A stretch of DNA of 7,734 nucleotides from an uncultured Clostridium sp. (GTDB lineage Bacteria > Bacillota > Clostridia > TANB77 > CAG-508): positions 1 through 7,734 of the forward strand of contig CAJKVD010000032.1 in the NCBI GenBank assembly GCA_905203195.1, in the 5' to 3' direction. The notes under the pieces were generated by a model. It did not search any database and was not told where the DNA came from. It saw only the letters and a program-made list of their open reading frames with translations. A program made the position numbers and the translations under genes. Below are positions 5,238-7,734 of the stretch, in pieces. The stretch's first letter is position 1. The number at the start of each line of letters is the position of its first letter.

Positions 5238-6152
5238 ATGAATAGAAAATATACGAAAAATGAAATTGAAAATCAAAATGTAAATAATATGTTTGCAGAT
5301 TTAGAAAAATTACCGGATAGAGAAAAATTAGAGAAGGATAATCATAAACGATTCAAAATATTTTTTTGGATTTTAATAATACTAGCAGCTATTATTTATA
5401 TTCGTTGTCTATTTATATGTAAAGATAATTCTATTGTTGTTGGAGGAATATTATTTGGAGTGACAATAACTATTATATTGATTAATGTCTATAGAAAATC
5501 TTTCACAGAATATAATAATACATTAAAGATAATACGAAACAAAAAAGTCAATATTCAATTAGATTTATTCAAATCAGCTAGTTATCTATATTTAAGTGGG
5601 CAATTAGAAAATACAGAGAAGTTTGAAAAATATTTTTATAATAGGGGCAAATATAAGGAAATATCACAAAAAAATTTGACAAATGCATATGCAAATTTAT
5701 TATTTACGCTTTTAAACAATAATAAAATTCAAATGAAAAAACTAAAGGGAGAAAATAGAAAATTATTTATAAAACTGATTTTCTTTTCTTGTATAGCTGT
5801 TTTACTATTGATTGGATTATTAAATTTCAGCAAAAGTAATTCTGACTTGTTTAAAGGAATACTTACTTGTTCGGGAAGCTTACTTACCATGATAATTGGA
5901 AACTCTTTAGACACATGGTATCATAGATTTTCTGAAGGAAATGATATTGAATCTATTAATAGTGAAATTTCAAAAAAAATTGTAGAAGAATTAAAATATG
6001 AATATACGAATAATCAATTAAATACAGAAAATGAAAGAAGTTTTGAGAATTTATTATTTGATAAGAAAAATCAACAAAGCAAGAAAAAACTAAAAGATTT
6101 AATAATTTTCATTAAATCATTTTTCAAAAGAATATGGAATAGAAAGAAGTGA
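5238..6152 (+). CDS. Four-helix membrane protein of unknown function
   Basis: The product is 304 residues, and AAAGGAGG (5224-5231) is ideally placed for the ATG at 5238. There is no cleavable signal peptide. A charged N-terminal region (1-38) precedes TM1 (about 39-61) and TM2 (about 65-85). A roughly 90-residue hydrophilic, probably helical segment follows (88-175), then TM3 (176-197) and TM4 (204-222). A charged tail ends in an amphipathic basic helix (about 285-304). Both hairpins are probably Nin with the large loop cytoplasmic, because Lys and Arg flank it. I do not recognise the family. The two-hairpin plan with a helical cytoplasmic domain is reminiscent of SLATT-type membrane effectors, but no signature was identified and I do not assign it. 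A gap of 88 bp and its own possible promoter separate it from YolD. Confidence 0.8.
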   Translation: MNRKYTKNEIENQNVNNMFADLEKLPDREKLEKDNHKRFKIFFWILIILAAIIYIRCLFICKDNSIVVGGILFGVTITIILINVYRKSFTEYNNTLKIIRNKKVNIQLDLFKSASYLYLSGQLENTEKFEKYFYNRGKYKEISQKNLTNAYANLLFTLLNNNKIQMKKLKGENRKLFIKLIFFSCIAVLLLIGLLNFSKSNSDLFKGILTCSGSLLTMIIGNSLDTWYHRFSEGNDIESINSEISKKIVEELKYEYTNNQLNTENERSFENLLFDKKNQQSKKKLKDLIIFIKSFFKRIWNRKK

Positions 6153-6197
6153 TTTTTTTTACGAATAAATTTAAAGAGAATCTTTGACTTATGCAAA

Positions 6198-6291
6198 GTC
6201 TACGAACATTCACTAATGATTATCCAAGAACAAGGTAGTACGTTACGTCTCCACCTTGTTCTTTTCTATTCATTAGTGCTTTTAGAAAGTG
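6198..6291 (+). ncRNA. Conserved structured RNA leader, copy 1 (candidate cis-regulatory element)
   Basis: The element starts with GTCTACGAACATTCAC and ends with GTGCTTTTAGAAAGTG, both shared exactly with a second copy at 7052-7142. Stem A pairs CACTAATGA (6211-6219) with TCATTAGTG (6270-6278), 9 bp. Stem B pairs AAGAACAAGGT (6226-6236) with ACCTTGTTCTT (6253-6263), 11 bp, around a loop with conserved AGTAC...GTCTCC. TCTA (6199-6202) could pair with TAGA (6283-6286) to close the element. It ends 11 nt before the AAGGAGG (6302-6308) of the next gene, so it is placed to affect translation or mRNA stability. I do not match it to a known riboswitch. The ~160 bp gap it sits in has no other gene. 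Confidence 0.65.
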
Positions 6292-6316
6292 AACCAGAAA
6301 TAAGGAGGAATAAATT

Positions 6317-7009
6317 ATGGATAATAAAAGAATAGATATGTATGAAAGAAGGTTTAAAGATCATGTAGCAATAGTTAAGCAGTTAGATGAAGAAACAAAG
6401 GTTTTAACATTTAAAAGACCAGATTCAATTATGTGGTCTACTGAGTTTATATTTAGAAAAAATTTGATTTTTGTCAGTGGAGATACTGGCTGCGCAGTAT
6501 TTTCTACAACATTTGAACCAACATGGAATTATGATTGGGAAAACACAAGTCCAGAATATTTTGCAGAAAAGTGTCAGGCTTTCTTTCAAGAAAAATATGT
6601 ATTAGATCAGGAAAAAGCAGAAAAGGATATAACGGATCATATAATCAGCACTTTAAATTATTATGATTATGATGAATATGAAGCAAATAAACTAGCGAAA
6701 GAGGTAATTACTTTAGCTAAACAATATAGTGAATGGATAAGTGTAGAAGATAAAGATATTTTCACAAAAAAAGATAATGAATCAGTTTTGAAACAATCAT
6801 TTTTAATTTTAAGTGCTATTTATACTTCCAATACAATTAATGATTGGGTCTTAAAGATTCAACAAAATAATGATTTTTCCGATTGTATGAATGACTTCTA
6901 TGATAATGAATTATATGACATAGGAAGAATGCTACATTCACAATTTGAGATGTGGATATTTGAACTTAGAAAAGCAAAAGAACAATTACAAAATAAAAAT
7001 ACATTATAA
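6317..7009 (+). CDS. Phage-type orphan protein of unknown function behind a structured leader
   Basis: The product is 230 residues. AAGGAGG at 6302-6308 sets the ATG at 6317. The N-terminal half (about 1-105) carries YERRFKDHVAIV, KRPDS (33-37), and a strand ending SGDTGCAVF (54-62), followed by SPEYFAEKCQAF. I associate this pattern with uncharacterised proteins of clostridial phages and plasmids, often annotated only as hypothetical. The second half is helical and acidic, with YDYDEYEA and paired FxxW segments (MWIFELRKAKEQ near the end). There is no signal peptide, membrane span or catalytic motif. The conserved RNA element just upstream (6198-6291) suggests post-transcriptional control, and a terminator follows at 7016. 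No neighbour indicates its pathway. Confidence 0.82.
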   Translation: MDNKRIDMYERRFKDHVAIVKQLDEETKVLTFKRPDSIMWSTEFIFRKNLIFVSGDTGCAVFSTTFEPTWNYDWENTSPEYFAEKCQAFFQEKYVLDQEKAEKDITDHIISTLNYYDYDEYEANKLAKEVITLAKQYSEWISVEDKDIFTKKDNESVLKQSFLILSAIYTSNTINDWVLKIQQNNDFSDCMNDFYDNELYDIGRMLHSQFEMWIFELRKAKEQLQNKNTL

Positions 7010-7015
7010 GTGGTA

Positions 7016-7047
7016 GGGTGGAACTAGTTCCATCTTTTCATTTTTCT
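7016..7047 (+). terminator. Intrinsic terminator after the phage-type orphan gene
   Basis: GGTGGAAC (7017-7024) pairs with GTTCCATC (7027-7034), with one G-T wobble, followed by TTTTCATTTTTC. The stem is nearly the same as that of the terminator at 3462-3487. The second RNA element starts just beyond the T-rich tract. Confidence 0.7.
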
Positions 7048-7051
7048 ATAG

Positions 7052-7142
7052 GTCTACGAACATTCACCATTATTTGATTGGCCACAAGGTAGTACAAGTC
7101 TCCACCTTGTATCCCTTCAAATAATAGTGCTTTTAGAAAGTG
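7052..7142 (+). ncRNA. Conserved structured RNA element, copy 2
   Basis: It has the same end blocks as copy 1 (GTCTACGAACATTCAC; TAGTGCTTTTAGAAAGTG). Stem A is CACCATTATTTGA (7065-7077) with TCAAATAATAGTG (7117-7129), 12 of 13 pairs. Its distal part is entirely different in sequence from copy 1 yet still pairs. Stem B is ACAAGGT (7084-7090) with ACCTTGT (7104-7110), shorter than in copy 1, with the same AGTAC...GTCTCC loop. It is followed at once by AAGGAGG (7144-7150) but not by a coding region. The interval 7010-7244 contains only the terminator, this element and the toxin-antitoxin promoter. Confidence 0.65.
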
Positions 7143-7143
7143 G

Positions 7144-7150
7144 AAGGAGG
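7144..7150 (+). promoter_or_regulatory. Orphan Shine-Dalgarno sequence after RNA element copy 2
   Basis: AAGGAGG is a perfect ribosome site two bases after the element, but the following bases (AAAAAGGCTAG) contain no start codon. The nearest ATG (7171) opens only five codons. It is probably a remnant of a gene once controlled by this leader. Confidence 0.5.
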
Positions 7151-7184
7151 AAAAAGGCTAGAGTCAGTAAATGCTAATATTATA

Positions 7185-7213
7185 TTGATGATATAGACAT
7201 AGGATGATATAAT
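7185..7213 (+). promoter_or_regulatory. Promoter and putative operator of the toxin-antitoxin operon
   Basis: TTGATG (7185-7190), 17 bp and TATAAT (7208-7213) form a strong sigma-A promoter 31 nt before the antitoxin start. GATGATATA occurs twice, at 7187-7195 and 7203-7211, over the -35 and -10 respectively. This suits autorepression by the Phd/YefM antitoxin or its toxin complex, the usual control in this family. Confidence 0.7.
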
Positions 7214-7244
7214 TTGACTATAATAAAGATAGGAGGGTTTTTAT

Positions 7245-7523
7245 ATGTCAAATTTACGTGAAACAATAAGACCTTCAGCAGATTTAAGAAATCATTATAA
7301 TGAAATCTCTAAACAATGCAGGGAAGACAAAGAAGCGGTTATAATTACAGTTCACGGAAAAGGAGATACTGTTTCTCTTTCATTTGAGGAATATCAAACT
7401 ATGAAGGCAAGAATTGAGTTGTTAGAAACGCTTGCTGAAGCAGAGGATGATGTGAAAAATGGGTGTGTTGCTCCTATAAGTGAAACATTTGACGACTTAA
7501 GAATGCTTTTAAAAGGTAAGTAA
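7245..7523 (+). CDS. Type II toxin-antitoxin system antitoxin, Phd/YefM family
   Basis: The product is 92 residues. AGGAGG at 7231-7236 sets the ATG at 7245. The N-terminus follows the Phd/YefM fold: a first strand with IRPSADLRNHYNEIS, a helix with KEAVIITVHGKGD, then VSLSFEEYQTMKARIELLETL, the typical YefM 'L-S-x-E-E-Y' segment. The acidic C-terminal tail (AEAEDDVKNG...DDLRMLLKGK) would wrap and neutralise the toxin. The protein is expected to act as a dimer that binds the repeats in its own promoter. The toxin gene begins one base after its stop, the standard antitoxin-first order, so the two are co-transcribed and coupled. It is intact. Confidence 0.92.
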   Translation: MSNLRETIRPSADLRNHYNEISKQCREDKEAVIITVHGKGDTVSLSFEEYQTMKARIELLETLAEAEDDVKNGCVAPISETFDDLRMLLKGK

Positions 7524-7524
7524 T

Positions 7525-7734
7525 ATGAACTATAGTATTATTCGTTCTGATAAGGCAGATGAAGGAATCAGACATACTGTTTTATATTTGGCAAATCAAT
7601 TTGGTAATGAATTTGCAATAAAAAAACTCGATTATATTGAGAAAACTATTAAACTTTTAGAAGATAATCCATATATTGGAACAGTACCTAGATATTCTAT
7701 TTTAAAAAGACAAGGGTATAGAGTTCTTATATTA
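7525..7734 (+). CDS. Type II toxin, ParE/RelE-like family (cut by window end)
   Basis: The 70 visible residues start at the ATG at 7525, one base after the antitoxin stop, with AAAAGG at 7511-7516 as the likely ribosome site. The order is an N-terminal strand (MNYSIIRSDKADEGI), a helical pair (TVLYLANQFGNEFAIKKL and YIEKTIKLLEDNPY), then PRYSILKRQGYRVLIL, the start of the C-terminal sheet. This is the ParE/RelE layout. Helix-helix-N-P and R-x-x-x-L/R-x-G-Y-R patterns are shared by both branches, and the residues that decide between gyrase poisoning and mRNA cleavage lie beyond the window or are ambiguous. The frame is open to the last base, so it is incomplete here, not shown to be broken. 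Confidence 0.85.
   Translation, partial: MNYSIIRSDKADEGIRHTVLYLANQFGNEFAIKKLDYIEKTIKLLEDNPYIGTVPRYSILKRQGYRVLIL

Noticed and set aside
5022..5276. 84-codon open frame on the minus strand
   Set aside because: It lies antisense to the end of the YolD-like gene and the start of the membrane-protein gene, has no good ribosome site, and its hydrophobic composition is what antisense AT-rich coding gives.
5729..5914. 61-codon open frame on the minus strand
   Set aside because: It is fully antisense to the membrane-protein gene with no independent signals.
6182..6200. Small hairpin CTTTG/CAAAG (or GACTT/AAGTC) before RNA element copy 1
   Set aside because: It has no counterpart before copy 2 and competes with the conserved GTCTACG start, so it was not included in the element.
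7015..7024. AGGGTGGAAC resembles the start of the T-box sequence
   Set aside because: The conserved continuation (CCGCG) and the rest of a T-box leader are absent. The bases are the 5' arm of a terminator hairpin.
6198..7142. The two repeats as a CRISPR array, attC sites or transposon ends
   Set aside because: There are only two copies 760 bp apart separated by a gene, there are no attC core motifs, and there are no terminal inverted repeats or target duplications. Paired helices with compensatory changes fit an RNA better.

Overview
The window is strongly AT-rich with Firmicutes-style signals: AGGAGG/GAGGTG ribosome sites, TTGACA/TATAAT promoters, and a YolD-linked Y-family polymerase. The gene content is accessory: small XRE regulators, an error-prone polymerase pair, phage-type orphan proteins and a type II toxin-antitoxin pair at the right edge. 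This fits a prophage, integrative element or plasmid of a low-GC, probably gut, Firmicute (Clostridia or Erysipelotrichia). That assignment is inferred from style, not proven. No integrase, structural phage gene or replication gene is visible.

Left part (1-3490): the same regulatory layout occurs three times in a row. Each unit has a leftward gene (1-102 partial, 810-1439, 2177-2965) diverging from a rightward small XRE gene (191-403, 1515-1742, 3057-3461). In units 1 and 2 the XRE gene is followed, translationally coupled, by a small unrelated gene (405-824, 1732-2187). In unit 3 the XRE is instead fused to a zinc ribbon. The three XREs share a nearly constant second half but have different recognition helices. 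Each leftward gene has a good sigma-A promoter, and in each the 17-18 bp spacer holds a palindrome of different sequence. The simplest reading is three repressor/payload cassettes that switch independently, each with its own operator. Neighbouring cassettes converge and overlap at their 3' ends. The first two leftward genes look like paralogues.

Middle (3583-5149): a Y-family translesion DNA polymerase overlaps a YolD-like gene, as in the UvrX/YolD and YqjW/YqjX pairs. It is followed by a four-helix membrane protein of unknown role (5238-6152).

Right part (6153-7734): a phage-type orphan gene (6317-7009) sits behind a conserved, structured ~94 nt leader. A second copy of that leader (7052-7142) lies downstream, and its helices are kept by compensatory changes. 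This second copy ends in a perfect Shine-Dalgarno sequence with no gene behind it. A Phd/YefM antitoxin and a ParE/RelE-type toxin, cut by the window end, follow under their own promoter.

The main candidates for new biology are the iterated XRE cassettes with private operators and the two-copy RNA element.
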